The notes: a model not told the origin generated them from the letters alone. Shown: positions 35,336-44,530, counted from the stretch's first letter. The stretch is 64,000 bases of DNA from Microbacterium faecale (GCF_014640975.1 NZ_BMHO01000001.1:630166-694165); one strand, 5' to 3'. Translations and numbers: made by a program.

Positions 35336-37315
35336 CTAGCCGGCGCCGTGCGAACGGATCCGTCGGCTCGCGATCACGATTCCGCCCGCGACGAGGAGCG
35401 CGAGGCCCGTGCCGACCAGGGCCGGCACGGTGTCGCCGCCGGTCGGCGACAGCTCGTCGGGCTCGTCCGGCTGCGTCGTCGGCTCCGGCGAGGGCTCATC
35501 GGGAGCGGGCGTCGGGCCCGGGGTCTGCTCGGGCTCGGGCGTCTGCTCCGGTTCTGGGGTCTCTTCCGGTTCCGGCGTGGGCTCAGGCTCGGGGGCGGGC
35601 TCCGGCTCGGGCGTTCCTTCGGCGCTCGCGGCGCACGTGAAGCTCGACGCGACCTCGGGGTCACCCTCGGTGTAGGTTGCGACGGTCGGGTACGGGCAGA
35701 GCGGACGCGTGCGGTCCGCGGCCCAGTCGGCCGGCACCTCGGCGTTCTCGCCGCCGGGGTTGCCGGCGCCGCGGGCGGACGCGACGAGCGTATCGGGGGC
35801 CTGGCCGTTCTCGACCCAGTCGATGAGCGCGCCGAGTCCGTCGAACTGATCCGTCGCGGCGCCGCCGCTGACGTGCGCCATTCCGGCCACCTCGAAGTAG
35901 CGCACGAAGTCGTTCGCGTCGGCGTACGCCTCCGAGACGCGGTCGTACCAGGCGGCCGTGTCGTCGGGACTGAACACGCCATCGGCGGCGCCGTGAACGA
36001 CGATCATCTTGCTGCCGGTGTCACGCAGCACGTCGAGGTTCGTCTCGTCCGGAGGAGTCATGAACTCCATCGCGCTCTCGCCGGCGATGGACTCCTCCCA
36101 GATCCCGGCGGCCTTCTCATCGATGTCGGCGCCGAGCGCATAGCCGGGCAGGTCGGCGAGGATCTCCGGCGATTCGGGCTGCGGCGAGAAGACGAAGCCG
36201 ACCGCCATCGGATCGAGCATCATGCTGGCGTCGAGCTTCCACCCGGCCCAGCCATCGTTCGCGATGCCCGCATCCCACGGGAACGAGGTGTAGATCGCTT
36301 CGCCACCCGACGTGACCGCGCCTGCCATGACGCGATCCAGGACCGCGATCGTCTCTTCCGGGAGACAGTTCTCAGTCGCGCCGCCGACGCACGACGGGAT
36401 GTCACGCGGCGCCTCGAAGATCTCTGCGCAGCGGTCCGCATCCTGCACCATGCCGTCGGCGAGCCCGTCGACGGCATCGCAGCGGTCGAGCACCGCCGTC
36501 GCGATGGTCTCGCGGTGCGCGTCGGTCAGCGCCGAGCGCAGGTCGCCTGCGGTCTCGGCCACCTCGTTCCACTGCTGGGCGCCCCAGATCTGCGCGACCG
36601 CCGCCTGCGGGAGGTGGAATCCGGGCGCGACAGGCAGGAACCCGTCGTAGAGGTCGGCGTATCGAGTCGCGGCGACCATCGTGTGGCGGCCGCCGTTGGA
36701 TCCGCCCGCAATGTAGGACGTGTCCGGCCCGCGGTCGTAGGCGGCCGCGATCAGGTCCTTGGCCATCGGGGTCAGCGTGCCGACGGCCTGGTAGCCGTAG
36801 TCGAGACGCGCCTGCGGGTCGAGGCCGAACAACGGATTCTGGTCCGGCCCGTGGCCCGCGTCGGAGCTGAGGACCGCAAAGCCCATCTGCAGTCCGTTCT
36901 CGAGCTGGCCGCCGGTGATCGCTCCGAACGCAGGCACGACGTTGCCGTCCATGCCGCCATTCGCCTGGTACAGGAAGCGTCCCGCCCAGTCGGTCGGCAG
37001 CCGCATCTCGAAACCGATCGCGTAGGTCTGCCCGTCGACGTCGCTCAGGCGCTCGTTCATGCGCCCGGTCACGAGGCAGTGCTCGCCGACCGCGGCCCCC
37101 GCGTTCTCGAACTCGCCCGCGGGGACGAGCTCAGCAGCATCGATGGTGGTGCTCTCGAACGAGAAGTCGACCAGCCCATCGCACTGCGTGAGGGTGCCGG
37201 GTGCCGCCGGATCGACCTGTGCGGCGGGGGGAGCAGCGGCGGCCGCCGCCGAGCCTCCCAGGATGAGGGCGAGAGCGGCTCCGAGTGCCGCCGCGCCGTG
37301 GAGAGTTTTCGACAC
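35336..37315 (-). CDS. Tannase/feruloyl esterase family protein, secreted and wall-anchored
   Basis: About 659 residues. A signal peptide (cleavage in the AAAAA region near residue 30) is followed by a Tannase-family catalytic region, a Pro/Glu-rich linker of PEPE-type repeats (residues about 565-620), and a sorting-signal-like tail: LSPTGGD, a hydrophobic helix, then RRIRSHG. The nucleophile is in AGGSNGGRH (about residue 203), the acid in HGAADGVFSP and the His in MAHVSGG (about 479). Tannase-family enzymes usually have Cys just before the Ser and just after the His (CS-D-HC); here these are Gly and Val. GTG at 37315 follows GAGGAGG. It should release phenolic acids from plant esters at the cell surface. 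Confidence 0.88.
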   Translation of the reverse strand: MSKTLHGAAALGAALALILGGSAAAAAAPPAAQVDPAAPGTLTQCDGLVDFSFESTTIDAAELVPAGEFENAGAAVGEHCLVTGRMNERLSDVDGQTYAIGFEMRLPTDWAGRFLYQANGGMDGNVVPAFGAITGGQLENGLQMGFAVLSSDAGHGPDQNPLFGLDPQARLDYGYQAVGTLTPMAKDLIAAAYDRGPDTSYIAGGSNGGRHTMVAATRYADLYDGFLPVAPGFHLPQAAVAQIWGAQQWNEVAETAGDLRSALTDAHRETIATAVLDRCDAVDGLADGMVQDADRCAEIFEAPRDIPSCVGGATENCLPEETIAVLDRVMAGAVTSGGEAIYTSFPWDAGIANDGWAGWKLDASMMLDPMAVGFVFSPQPESPEILADLPGYALGADIDEKAAGIWEESIAGESAMEFMTPPDETNLDVLRDTGSKMIVVHGAADGVFSPDDTAAWYDRVSEAYADANDFVRYFEVAGMAHVSGGAATDQFDGLGALIDWVENGQAPDTLVASARGAGNPGGENAEVPADWAADRTRPLCPYPTVATYTEGDPEVASSFTCAASAEGTPEPEPAPEPEPTPEPEETPEPEQTPEPEQTPGPTPAPDEPSPEPTTQPDEPDELSPTGGDTVPALVGTGLALLVAGGIVIASRRIRSHGAG

Positions 37316-37383
37316 GTGATCCTCCTCATTGAGGTGCGCGCCAAAATCGTTATCGGCGCTGCGTAACATCCTGGCCACTTACG

Positions 37384-37413
37384 TTGACATTCGCAATAGT
37401 TGTGATGTCTACT
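37384..37413 (+). promoter_or_regulatory. Promoter of the NitT/TauT-type importer operon
   Basis: TTGACA (37384-37389), 18 bp, TCTACT (37408-37413). The rest of the 155-bp divergent gap is AT-richer than its surroundings, and no clear palindrome was found. Confidence 0.5.
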
Positions 37414-37470
37414 AAACGGACCCAGCACCCGCGCCGCCCGGCGCCCTCAGTCACGAAGGAGTTGCTGAGC

Positions 37471-38472
37471 ATGATCACTCGCACCCGAATCACCACCGTC
37501 GGCGTCATCGCCGCCGCCGGTCTGCTCCTCGCATCCTGCAGTTCTGGATCCCCGAGCGGCGGATCCGAAGGCGGTGCCGCCGAGGGCGGCGCCGGCACAG
37601 AGGAACTCACCCCCATCACCGTCGGCCTTCTCACGATCGCCCCGGCCGCGGCCGTCCAGTACGGCGTCGACCAGGGGATCTTCGAGGAGCACGGCATCGA
37701 CCTCACGGTCGAGACCGCGCAGGGTGGCGCCGCCATGCTGCCCTCCGTCTCCACAGGCGCCTACGACTTCGGCGTCGGCAACCCGCTGTCCGTGCTCACC
37801 GCCGCGACGCAGGACATCGACATGCGCATCGTGTCCGGCTACTCGTTCTCGCTCGAGGAGGGTGACGACATCAACGCCGTCGTCACGCGCACCGAGGACG
37901 GCATCGAGTCGTGGAGCGACCTCGAGGGGCTGACGGTCGCGACGAACGCGATCAAGACCCAGGGCGACCTGACGATCAACGAGGCCGTCGAGCTCGATGG
38001 CGGCGACCCCAGCAGCGTCGAGTACGTCGAGATCCCGTTCCCTGACGCCCTCCCGCAGTTGGAGGCCGGCAACGCCGACGCCGTCTGGATCCCCGAGCCG
38101 TTCCTCTCGCAGGCGCTCGCCGACCCGGACACCTACTCGGTGCTCGGCTACCCGAACCAGGCTGCGCTCCCGGGCGTGCCGACGATGGTGACGTTCTCCT
38201 CCGGAGCGGTCGTCGACGGCGAGCCCGAGAAGCTCGAGCTGTGGCGCGAGGCGCTCGCCGCCACCCTCGATGCGGCGAACGAGGACCGCGAGGGTTACAA
38301 CGCCACGATCGAGTCGTTCACGGGAATGCCCGCGGAGGTCGTCGAGGGCATCGGGCTCGAGCGCTTGACGGCGGATCTCGATCCGCAGGTCATCACCGAC
38401 CTCAGCGCGATGGCCGCGAAGTGGGGCTTCATCGAGTCGGAGCCCGACCTCGACGTTGTGATCGCGCCCTAA
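37471..38472 (+). CDS. ABC transporter substrate-binding lipoprotein (NitT/TauT, SsuA/THI5-like)
   Basis: About 333 residues. Lipobox LASC (Cys23), a Gly/Ser/Glu-rich linker, then an SsuA/THI5-like fold: ITVGLLTIAPAAAVQYGVDQGIF, STGAYDFGVGNPLSV and a DAVWIPEPFL segment near residue 203. These proteins bind sulfonates, nitrate, pyrimidines or aromatic acids such as phthalate. ATG at 37471 follows AAGGAG; longer in-frame starts add a non-signal segment. It heads an operon of two permeases, an ATPase and an MFS gene. Confidence 0.9.
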   Translation: MITRTRITTVGVIAAAGLLLASCSSGSPSGGSEGGAAEGGAGTEELTPITVGLLTIAPAAAVQYGVDQGIFEEHGIDLTVETAQGGAAMLPSVSTGAYDFGVGNPLSVLTAATQDIDMRIVSGYSFSLEEGDDINAVVTRTEDGIESWSDLEGLTVATNAIKTQGDLTINEAVELDGGDPSSVEYVEIPFPDALPQLEAGNADAVWIPEPFLSQALADPDTYSVLGYPNQAALPGVPTMVTFSSGAVVDGEPEKLELWREALAATLDAANEDREGYNATIESFTGMPAEVVEGIGLERLTADLDPQVITDLSAMAAKWGFIESEPDLDVVIAP

Positions 38473-38475
38473 CCT

Positions 38476-39312
38476 ATGGCCGCGCCCGACACCGTCACGC
38501 GGGTCGTCGCGGTCGCAGAGCGACGCAGCAGGCGACGGAGGCTCCGCCCCCGCCGCCTGCTGCTCGGTCTCGCCGGCATCGTGACGTTCCTCGCCATCTG
38601 GGAGATCGTCTCCCGGACGAGCCTGCTGAACCCGACGTACTTCCCACCCGCCACGAGCGTCGCCTCGACCCTCGTCACGAACGCGACGCTGACCGGCTTC
38701 TGGAGCGCCGTGGGCGTCACGGTCGGTACGTGGGGGCTCGGCATGCTTGTTGCGTTCGCGCTCGCGGCCCCCCTCGGCATCGTGATCGGGCTGTCCTCGT
38801 TCCTCACGCGGCTGACCCGCTCGACCGTCGAGTTCCTGCGCCCGATCCCGTCGGTCGGTCTCATTCCGCTCGCGGTGCTCGCGCTCAGCGTTCCGCTGCA
38901 GCAGAGCCTGCTCATCGTCGTGTACGGCGCGTTCTGGCAGATCTTCGTCCAGGTGCTCTACGGCGTCGCCGACGTCGACACCGTCGCGATGTCGACTGCC
39001 CGCAGTTACGGCTTCAGCTGGTGGCAGCGCGTCCGCGACGTGGTGTTCCCGACGATGCTGCCGTACCTCATGACGGGAGTGCGCCTGGCAGCCGCCGTGG
39101 CACTGATCCTCACGGTCACGATCGAACTCGTCGTCGGCACGTCCCAGGGTCTCGGCTACGAGATCGGTCAGTCGCGCAATGCGGCGCTGTACGAATCGAC
39201 GTACGCCCTCGTGCTGTTCACCGGGCTGCTTGGCGTCGCGATCAACCTCGCCGTGCGGTTCACCGAGAAGCGTGTGCTGTCGTGGCACCAGTCGGTGAGG
39301 GAGGACGCCTGA
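38476..39312 (+). CDS. ABC transporter permease (NitT/TauT type)
   Basis: About 278 residues, six to seven membrane segments after a basic N-terminal arm (RRSRRRRLRPRR). The coupling loop STARSYGFSWWQRVRDVVFP lies near residue 173. It starts 3 bp after the binding-protein stop, and its stop overlaps the next ATG (TGATG). It pairs with the following permease as a heterodimer. Confidence 0.9.
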   Translation: MAAPDTVTRVVAVAERRSRRRRLRPRRLLLGLAGIVTFLAIWEIVSRTSLLNPTYFPPATSVASTLVTNATLTGFWSAVGVTVGTWGLGMLVAFALAAPLGIVIGLSSFLTRLTRSTVEFLRPIPSVGLIPLAVLALSVPLQQSLLIVVYGAFWQIFVQVLYGVADVDTVAMSTARSYGFSWWQRVRDVVFPTMLPYLMTGVRLAAAVALILTVTIELVVGTSQGLGYEIGQSRNAALYESTYALVLFTGLLGVAINLAVRFTEKRVLSWHQSVREDA

Positions 39313-40088
39313 TGCGTAAGATCCTGTCTCCGATCGGCTTCGCGCTGGGTCTGCCGATCGTCCTGATCGTGATCTGGTACGTCGCCACGCTCGGCGCGAC
39401 CAACCCGTTCGTGCCCAAGCCCGTCGAGCTCGTGCAGGAGTTCGGCGCGGTCTGGTTCGGCGACCGCTTCGTGGGCGACGTCGTCCCGAGCCTCTGGCGG
39501 TTCGCTGCCGGGACGACGATCGCGATCGTGCTCGGCATCGTCCTCGGCATCGCTGTCGGGCTCAACCGCGGACTGCGCGCGTTCACCGAACCCGTGTTCG
39601 AGTTCTTCCGCGCGCTGCCGCCGCCCGTGCTCATCCCGATTCTCGCCCTCGTGCTCGGCCGTACCGATGGCATGCGCATCTCGGTGATCGTGCTCGGCGC
39701 GGTCTGGCCCGTGTTGCTCAACACCATCGAGGGCGTCCGCGCCACCGACTCCGTGCAGACGGAGACCAGCCGTTCCTACGGGATCCGCGGCTGGAACCGC
39801 GTGCGCTTCCAAGTGATCCCCTCGGCGATGCCGCAGATCATCGCCGGTGTACGCCAGAGCCTGCCGGTCGGCATCATCCTCATGGTGATCAGCGAGATGC
39901 TCTATGCCACCGCCGGACTCGGATACTCCATTACCCAGTTCCAGCGTCAGTTCGCCGTGCCCGAGATGTGGTCCGGCATCCTCATGCTGGGACTCATCGG
40001 CTATGCGGTGTCGATGCTGTTCAAACTCGTTGAGAGCCGCGTACTGCGCTGGTATCACGGACTGAAGGACCTGGAAAATGCCTCCTGA
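39312..40088 (+). CDS. ABC transporter permease (NitT/TauT type), second
   Basis: About 258 residues with six membrane segments and a coupling loop TSRSYGIRGWNRVRFQVIP near residue 152. ATG at 39312 overlaps the stop of the first permease. The 3' end overlaps the ATPase start by 11 bp. The use of two different permease genes, not one duplicated dimer, is common in aromatic acid or nitrate importers of this class. Confidence 0.9.
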   Translation: MRKILSPIGFALGLPIVLIVIWYVATLGATNPFVPKPVELVQEFGAVWFGDRFVGDVVPSLWRFAAGTTIAIVLGIVLGIAVGLNRGLRAFTEPVFEFFRALPPPVLIPILALVLGRTDGMRISVIVLGAVWPVLLNTIEGVRATDSVQTETSRSYGIRGWNRVRFQVIPSAMPQIIAGVRQSLPVGIILMVISEMLYATAGLGYSITQFQRQFAVPEMWSGILMLGLIGYAVSMLFKLVESRVLRWYHGLKDLENAS

Positions 40089-40935
40089 GAACACAACCCC
40101 GACCGTCGGCCGCGGACGGACGCTTCCGCCCGAGCAGACGCTGCTGTCCGTGCGCGGGCTGCAGAAGATCTACGAAACCGACGACGGCGGCATCGAGGCC
40201 GTACGCGACCTGACGTTCGACCTCGGTCGCAACGAACTGACGTGCCTCGTCGGGCCGAGCGGATCCGGTAAGACGACGCTGCTGAAGTGCATCGCGGGAC
40301 TGCTCGAGCCGACGAGCGGCGAGGTCGTGCTCGACGGCAAGCGCGTCGTCGGCCCGCCGAAGAAGATGGCCGTCGTCTTCCAGGAGTACGGCCGGTCGCT
40401 GTTCCCGTGGCTGAGGGTCGCCGACAACGTCGAGCTCCCGCTGCGGAACGCGGGCGTGCCGAAGGCCGAACGCCGCGAGCGCGTGGCGACGGCCCTCGAG
40501 AGCGTGGGGCTCGCCCACGCGGGTCGCCAGTATCCGTGGCAGCTCTCGGGCGGAATGCAGCAGCGCGTCGCGATCGCGCGCGCCCTCGCGTACGAGCCCG
40601 AGGTCCTCCTGATGGACGAACCGTTCGCGGCGGTCGACGCGCAGACGCGTGCCGACCTCGAGGACCTCGTCCGATCGATTCGTGAGCGGCTCGGCGTGAC
40701 GATCCTGTTCGTCACGCACGACATCGACGAGTCGGTCTATCTCGCCTCGCGCGTCGTGATCCTCTCGTCCTCGCCGACGGTGATCCAGGAAGACATCGAG
40801 ATCGACCTGCCCGACGAGCGCGACCAGCTCGAGACACGCGCGCTGCCGAGGTTCACCGAGCTTCGTCACCACGTCTACGAGCAGATCCAGCTCGCCAAGG
40901 AAGGCTTCCGACCTGATGAGGCGCATGTGCGCTGA
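40078..40935 (+). CDS. ABC transporter ATP-binding protein (NitT/TauT type)
   Basis: About 285 residues. Walker A GPSGSGKTT (about residue 58), signature LSGGMQQR (about 156), Walker B LLMDEPF (about 178) and H-loop THD are all present, followed by the short IDLPDERD tail typical of SsuB/TauB. It has no TOBE domain. The start lies within the permease gene and its own end overlaps the MFS gene by 20 bp. Confidence 0.92.
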   Translation: MPPENTTPTVGRGRTLPPEQTLLSVRGLQKIYETDDGGIEAVRDLTFDLGRNELTCLVGPSGSGKTTLLKCIAGLLEPTSGEVVLDGKRVVGPPKKMAVVFQEYGRSLFPWLRVADNVELPLRNAGVPKAERRERVATALESVGLAHAGRQYPWQLSGGMQQRVAIARALAYEPEVLLMDEPFAAVDAQTRADLEDLVRSIRERLGVTILFVTHDIDESVYLASRVVILSSSPTVIQEDIEIDLPDERDQLETRALPRFTELRHHVYEQIQLAKEGFRPDEAHVR

Positions 40936-42139
40936 TCGTGCGAACACTCCGACATTGACCCCAGGGCTCCTCGCGGCCCTGGGGTTCGTCGGGATGGCGG
41001 GATCGCTCGCGACAGACCTGTACCTGCCGTCCTTCCCGAGTCTGCAGTCCGACTTCGGTGTGACCGCGGCGGTCGTGCAGCTCACCCTCACCGCCTTCCT
41101 TGTCGGCGCGGCGGCCGGCCAGCTCGTCGTCGGCACAGTCTCCGATGCGCTCGGCCGACGACGGACGCTCCTCGTCGCGCTGGCGCTGTATGCGGTCGCC
41201 GGATTCGCCTCCGCCCTTGTCGGATCCATCGAGGCCGTCATCGCACTGCGCTTCGCGCAGGGCCTCTTCGGAGCCGCGGGCGCGGCGCTCGCGCGAGCGA
41301 TCGTGACGGACCTCGCCGACCGCGCTCAGGCCGCACGCGGCATCAGCATCGTCGTCGCGATGATGGGCATCGGACCGATCCTCGGCACGCCCATCGGAGC
41401 GCTGCTGGCCGAATGGGGAGGATGGCGCCTGGCGCTTGCGGGACTCGCGACGATCGCGACCGCGATGACGGTCGTCACGGCGCTCGCCATCCCCGAGTCG
41501 CTCCCGCCCGAACGCCGTCATCCCGCCCGGATCGGACGGCTGCTCGGAAACCTCGCGCACCTGGCGCGCGACGCGCCCTTCGTCGGATATGCAACGTCAT
41601 ACGCGTTCACCTACGGCGCGTTCATCATCTACATCGGGTCGTCGTCGTTCATCGTGCAGAACCTCTTCGGCCAGACGCCCGTGACATACGCGCTCGCCTT
41701 CGCCGCGGGATCCGCGTCCTTCGTGATGGGGGCGCTCGCGAGCGGCCGCCTCGCGACCCGCATCGGCGTCGGGCCCGCACAGCGGATCGCGCAGCTCGCC
41801 GCCGTGGCCGCCGCAATCGTGCTGCTGTGCCTGATCCTCACAGCCACGCTCACGTTCGCCCTGTGGATTCCGCTGACGTGCGTGTTCGCGGCGGGCATCG
41901 CGGGCGGCATGTCGAGCTCGACCGCGCGGGCACTCGGGCGCACCCGCACCGCGGCGGGTGCCGGATCCGCCGGCCTCGGTCTGCAGCAGTACGTTGTCGG
42001 CGCCCTCGCGACGCCGATCGGTGGCCTGTGGGGCGATGACACGGCGCTGCCGGCGGTGTGCGGCATGATCGGCGGCCTCCTCATCGCTCTCGCGGCGGCG
42101 GCGTTCGGCGGATTCCGCGAGGCGCGCGAAGCCGCCTGA
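40916..42139 (+). CDS. MFS transporter, Bcr/CflA drug-resistance family
   Basis: About 407 residues and 12 predicted membrane segments. Bcr/CflA marks are the SLATDLYLPSFPSLQ segment at residues 25-38 and the loop DALGRRRTLLVALAL near residue 78. Members export drugs or small metabolites by proton antiport. ATG at 40916 lies inside the ATPase gene; an alternative is Met at 40925. Its tight overlap with an importer operon suggests it exports a toxic product or excess of the same compound, or acts as a second transporter for it. Confidence 0.88.
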   Translation: MRRMCADRANTPTLTPGLLAALGFVGMAGSLATDLYLPSFPSLQSDFGVTAAVVQLTLTAFLVGAAAGQLVVGTVSDALGRRRTLLVALALYAVAGFASALVGSIEAVIALRFAQGLFGAAGAALARAIVTDLADRAQAARGISIVVAMMGIGPILGTPIGALLAEWGGWRLALAGLATIATAMTVVTALAIPESLPPERRHPARIGRLLGNLAHLARDAPFVGYATSYAFTYGAFIIYIGSSSFIVQNLFGQTPVTYALAFAAGSASFVMGALASGRLATRIGVGPAQRIAQLAAVAAAIVLLCLILTATLTFALWIPLTCVFAAGIAGGMSSSTARALGRTRTAAGAGSAGLGLQQYVVGALATPIGGLWGDDTALPAVCGMIGGLLIALAAAAFGGFREAREAA

Positions 42140-42145
42140 GACACG

Positions 42146-42177
42146 ACGATGCCCCCGGACGGATCCGGGGGCATCGT
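42146..42177. terminator. Hairpin terminator after the importer/MFS operon
   Basis: Perfect 14-bp stem (ACGATGCCCCCGGA) with a CGGA loop, followed by TTCA. It lies between convergent genes and can serve both. Confidence 0.75.
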
Positions 42178-42200
42178 TCAGGTCGTTGCGTCGTGCGCGG

Positions 42201-42827
42201 TTACTTGACCCACGACGGCGTGACCATGAAGGTTGCGTACTGCCCGGTCTGAACCTGCGGCGGAACCTTCACGGCGTGCATGATGGCGATCACGAGACCG
42301 GCGATCGCGACGCCGATGTACAGCAGCTGGCCGAGGATGGGGATCCAGATGATCAGCAGCGCCGCGACCATCGCGATCGTACGGATGAGCTGGAAGTTCA
42401 GGTTGTCCGCTACGGCCTTGCGCGTGGCGGGGTCGACCTTGTCCTTCTCGATCAGGAAGAAGATCAGCGCCGGCAGCCACGCGAAGAACACGCTGAGCCA
42501 CAGGTTGAGCTGCAGGTTCGAGTTGTCCGCGGGAGGCCCGTATGCCGGCTGCTGGTATCCGCCCTGCGGCTGCTGTGGATAGCCGTGCGGAGGCTGCTGC
42601 GGGTAGCCCTGGGGTGGCTGCTGCTGCTGCGGGTAGCCCTGGGGCGGCTGCTGCGGGTAGCCCTGCGGGGGCTGCTGCTGCGGCGCCGGGGGAGGCGTCG
42701 GCTGGCTCTGCGGCTGCTGAGGGGGCTGCGGAGGGGTCGGCTGCTGCTGGCCCTGCGGCTGCTGCGGCGGCACGGCGCCCGGTGCGCCCTCGGCGCCCTG
42801 CTGCGGGTCCGTCGGGTTGTCCGTCAT
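42201..42827 (-). CDS. DUF4870 domain membrane protein with Pro/Gln-rich N terminus
   Basis: About 208 residues. The first 100 are low-complexity Pro/Gln with repeats of PPQGYPQQ; the rest carries three to four membrane helices of the DUF4870 type (LWLSVFFAWLPALIFFLIEK, then AVADNLNFQLIRTIAM). The N-terminal tail is probably cytoplasmic and disordered. AGGATGAG precedes ATG. Function is unknown; such proteins are common single genes in Microbacteriaceae. No operon partner is seen. Confidence 0.82.
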   Translation of the reverse strand: MTDNPTDPQQGAEGAPGAVPPQQPQGQQQPTPPQPPQQPQSQPTPPPAPQQQPPQGYPQQPPQGYPQQQQPPQGYPQQPPHGYPQQPQGGYQQPAYGPPADNSNLQLNLWLSVFFAWLPALIFFLIEKDKVDPATRKAVADNLNFQLIRTIAMVAALLIIWIPILGQLLYIGVAIAGLVIAIMHAVKVPPQVQTGQYATFMVTPSWVK

Positions 42828-42850
42828 GGCTCATCCTGTCTGTCTGTGTG

Positions 42851-42886
42851 GAGTGAACGCCTCGGTCGCCCGCGGCATTCACTCTA
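42851..42886 (-). promoter_or_regulatory. Inverted repeat and -10-like box upstream of the DUF4870 gene
   Basis: GAGTGAACGCC (42851-42861) pairs with GGCATTCACTC (42874-42884) with one mismatch. On the minus strand TAGAGT (42886-42881) could be a -10 box at its edge, so the repeat would form in the 5' leader or act as an operator. Confidence 0.35.
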
Positions 42887-42934
42887 AGAATGCCAGGTCC
42901 ATGCCGTCGGCGCGAGGAGGGCGCGGCTTCTGCC

Positions 42935-44530
42935 TCAGCCGCGGCCGCGCTTCGGCGTGCGGATCGTCTCCGTTTTCCACGGCTCCTGCGTCCCCGCCTC
43001 GCGGGTGGGGCGCACGGATCCCGTGAAGCGCGCGCGCAGGTCCGCCTTGCGGATCTTGCCCGACGCCGTGCGCGGGAACTCATCGATGACGCGCGTGGTG
43101 CGCGGGATCTTGTACCGCGCGATCCGGCCGTCGAGATGTGTGACGAGCTCCTCGCTCGAGAGCGCGTCGCCTTCGCGCAGCGAGACGATCGCCCACGGCA
43201 CTTCGCCCCACCTCTCGTCGGGTACGCCGATGACCGCGACGCCCGTGACGCCGTCGATGTCGGCAATGAGGTTCTCGATCTCGGCGGGGTAGATGTTCTC
43301 GCCGCCCGAGATGATCATGTCCTTCAGGCGATCGGCGATGAACAGGAACCCGTCGTCATCGAGATAGCCCATGTCGCCGGAACGGAACCAGCCGCCGGGG
43401 CGGAACGACTCCGCCGTCTTGTCCGGCAGCCCGTGGTAGCCGGCGAAGACGTTCGGGCCCTGGATCTCGATCTCGCCGATGGTGCCGCGCGGCACCACCT
43501 GTCCGTCCTCGTTCGTGATCCGGATGTTCGTGAACGTGTGCGGGAGGCCGACGCTGCCCTGCTTCTCGCGCGTCCACTGCGGCGGAAGGTAGGAGGCGCC
43601 CGGCGAGGTCTCGGTCATGCCGTACCCCTGCGAGAACGCGAGCCCGCGCTCCTCGTAGGCGTCGAGGATCCGCGTGGGCACGGCGGATCCGCCGCACGTG
43701 AGCCGCCGCAGCGTCGACAGATCGGTCTCGGACCACTTCTCGTGGTCGGCGAGCAGCTGGTAGGTCGTGGGCACGCCGCTGAGCGAGGTGATCCCGTGGC
43801 GGCCGATCAGGTCGAGCGCACGACCCGCGTCGAAGCCCTTCTCGAGCACGATGGTGCCGCCGACGAGCACGAGCGGCAGCGCACCCATGCCGAGCGCGGC
43901 GACGTGGAAGAGCGGTGAGATGAGCAGGCCGGTGTCGGCGTCGGAGAAGCCGTAGTCGATGACGGCGTTGAACGACACGTAGGTGAGGTTCTCGTGGCTG
44001 AGGACGGCGCCCTTGGGGCGGCCCGTCGTGCCGGAGGTGTAGATGATCGCGGCGGGCTCCTCGAGCGCCATGGTCTCGGCCACCCGTCCGCCGCGCGAGA
44101 GGGTCATGAGCTTTGGGAGCGTCTCGCCGGTCTCTCCCGCCGTCGGGATCACGTGCGCGACGCCGGCCGCCTCGATGCCCGGTGCTGCGCGCTCGGCGAA
44201 TTCCTCGTCGTGGATGAGGGCCCGCGCGCTGCTGTCGGTGAGCACGTGAGTGATCTCGGGCGGCGCGAGCCGCGTGTTGACGGGGACGAACACCGCGCCG
44301 ATCTGCGTGCACGCGAAAAGCGTGAAGAGGAACTCGGGGCTGTTCTCACCGAGGTACGCCACGCGATCGCCGCGCGAGATGTCGCGCACGTGCAGCACTT
44401 CGGCGATCTGGTCGACCGCGTCGGCGAACTGCCGGTAGGTGAACGTGCGCTCGCCGAACACGAGCGCGAGCTTGTCGGGCTGCTTCAGGCGCCGCTTCGA
44501 GGTCCAGGCGCCGATGCCGTGGTTGAACAT
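42935..44530 (-). CDS. Acyl-CoA synthetase (AMP-binding), CouL/PhdA-like by context
   Basis: About 531 residues of the ANL family. The AMP/phosphate loop YTSGTTGRPKG is near residue 163, the FRSGDMGYLDDDGFLF segment near 383, and the catalytic Lys in TASGKIRK near 490. It activates a carboxylic acid to its CoA thioester. ATG at 44530 gives the family N terminus; GAGGAC lies upstream. It ends the minus-strand operon that begins with the SDR gene. Together with dehydrogenase, hydratase, SDR and amidohydrolase genes under a MarR regulator, it fits the hydroxycinnamate (cou/phd) ligase role. Confidence 0.88.
   Translation of the reverse strand: MFNHGIGAWTSKRRLKQPDKLALVFGERTFTYRQFADAVDQIAEVLHVRDISRGDRVAYLGENSPEFLFTLFACTQIGAVFVPVNTRLAPPEITHVLTDSSARALIHDEEFAERAAPGIEAAGVAHVIPTAGETGETLPKLMTLSRGGRVAETMALEEPAAIIYTSGTTGRPKGAVLSHENLTYVSFNAVIDYGFSDADTGLLISPLFHVAALGMGALPLVLVGGTIVLEKGFDAGRALDLIGRHGITSLSGVPTTYQLLADHEKWSETDLSTLRRLTCGGSAVPTRILDAYEERGLAFSQGYGMTETSPGASYLPPQWTREKQGSVGLPHTFTNIRITNEDGQVVPRGTIGEIEIQGPNVFAGYHGLPDKTAESFRPGGWFRSGDMGYLDDDGFLFIADRLKDMIISGGENIYPAEIENLIADIDGVTGVAVIGVPDERWGEVPWAIVSLREGDALSSEELVTHLDGRIARYKIPRTTRVIDEFPRTASGKIRKADLRARFTGSVRPTREAGTQEPWKTETIRTPKRGRG

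Noticed and set aside
42530..42800. Tandem CTGCTGCGGGTAGCCCTG-like repeats, considered as CRISPR or minisatellite
   Set aside because: They encode the PPQGYPQQ repeats of the DUF4870 protein in frame; there are no spacers.
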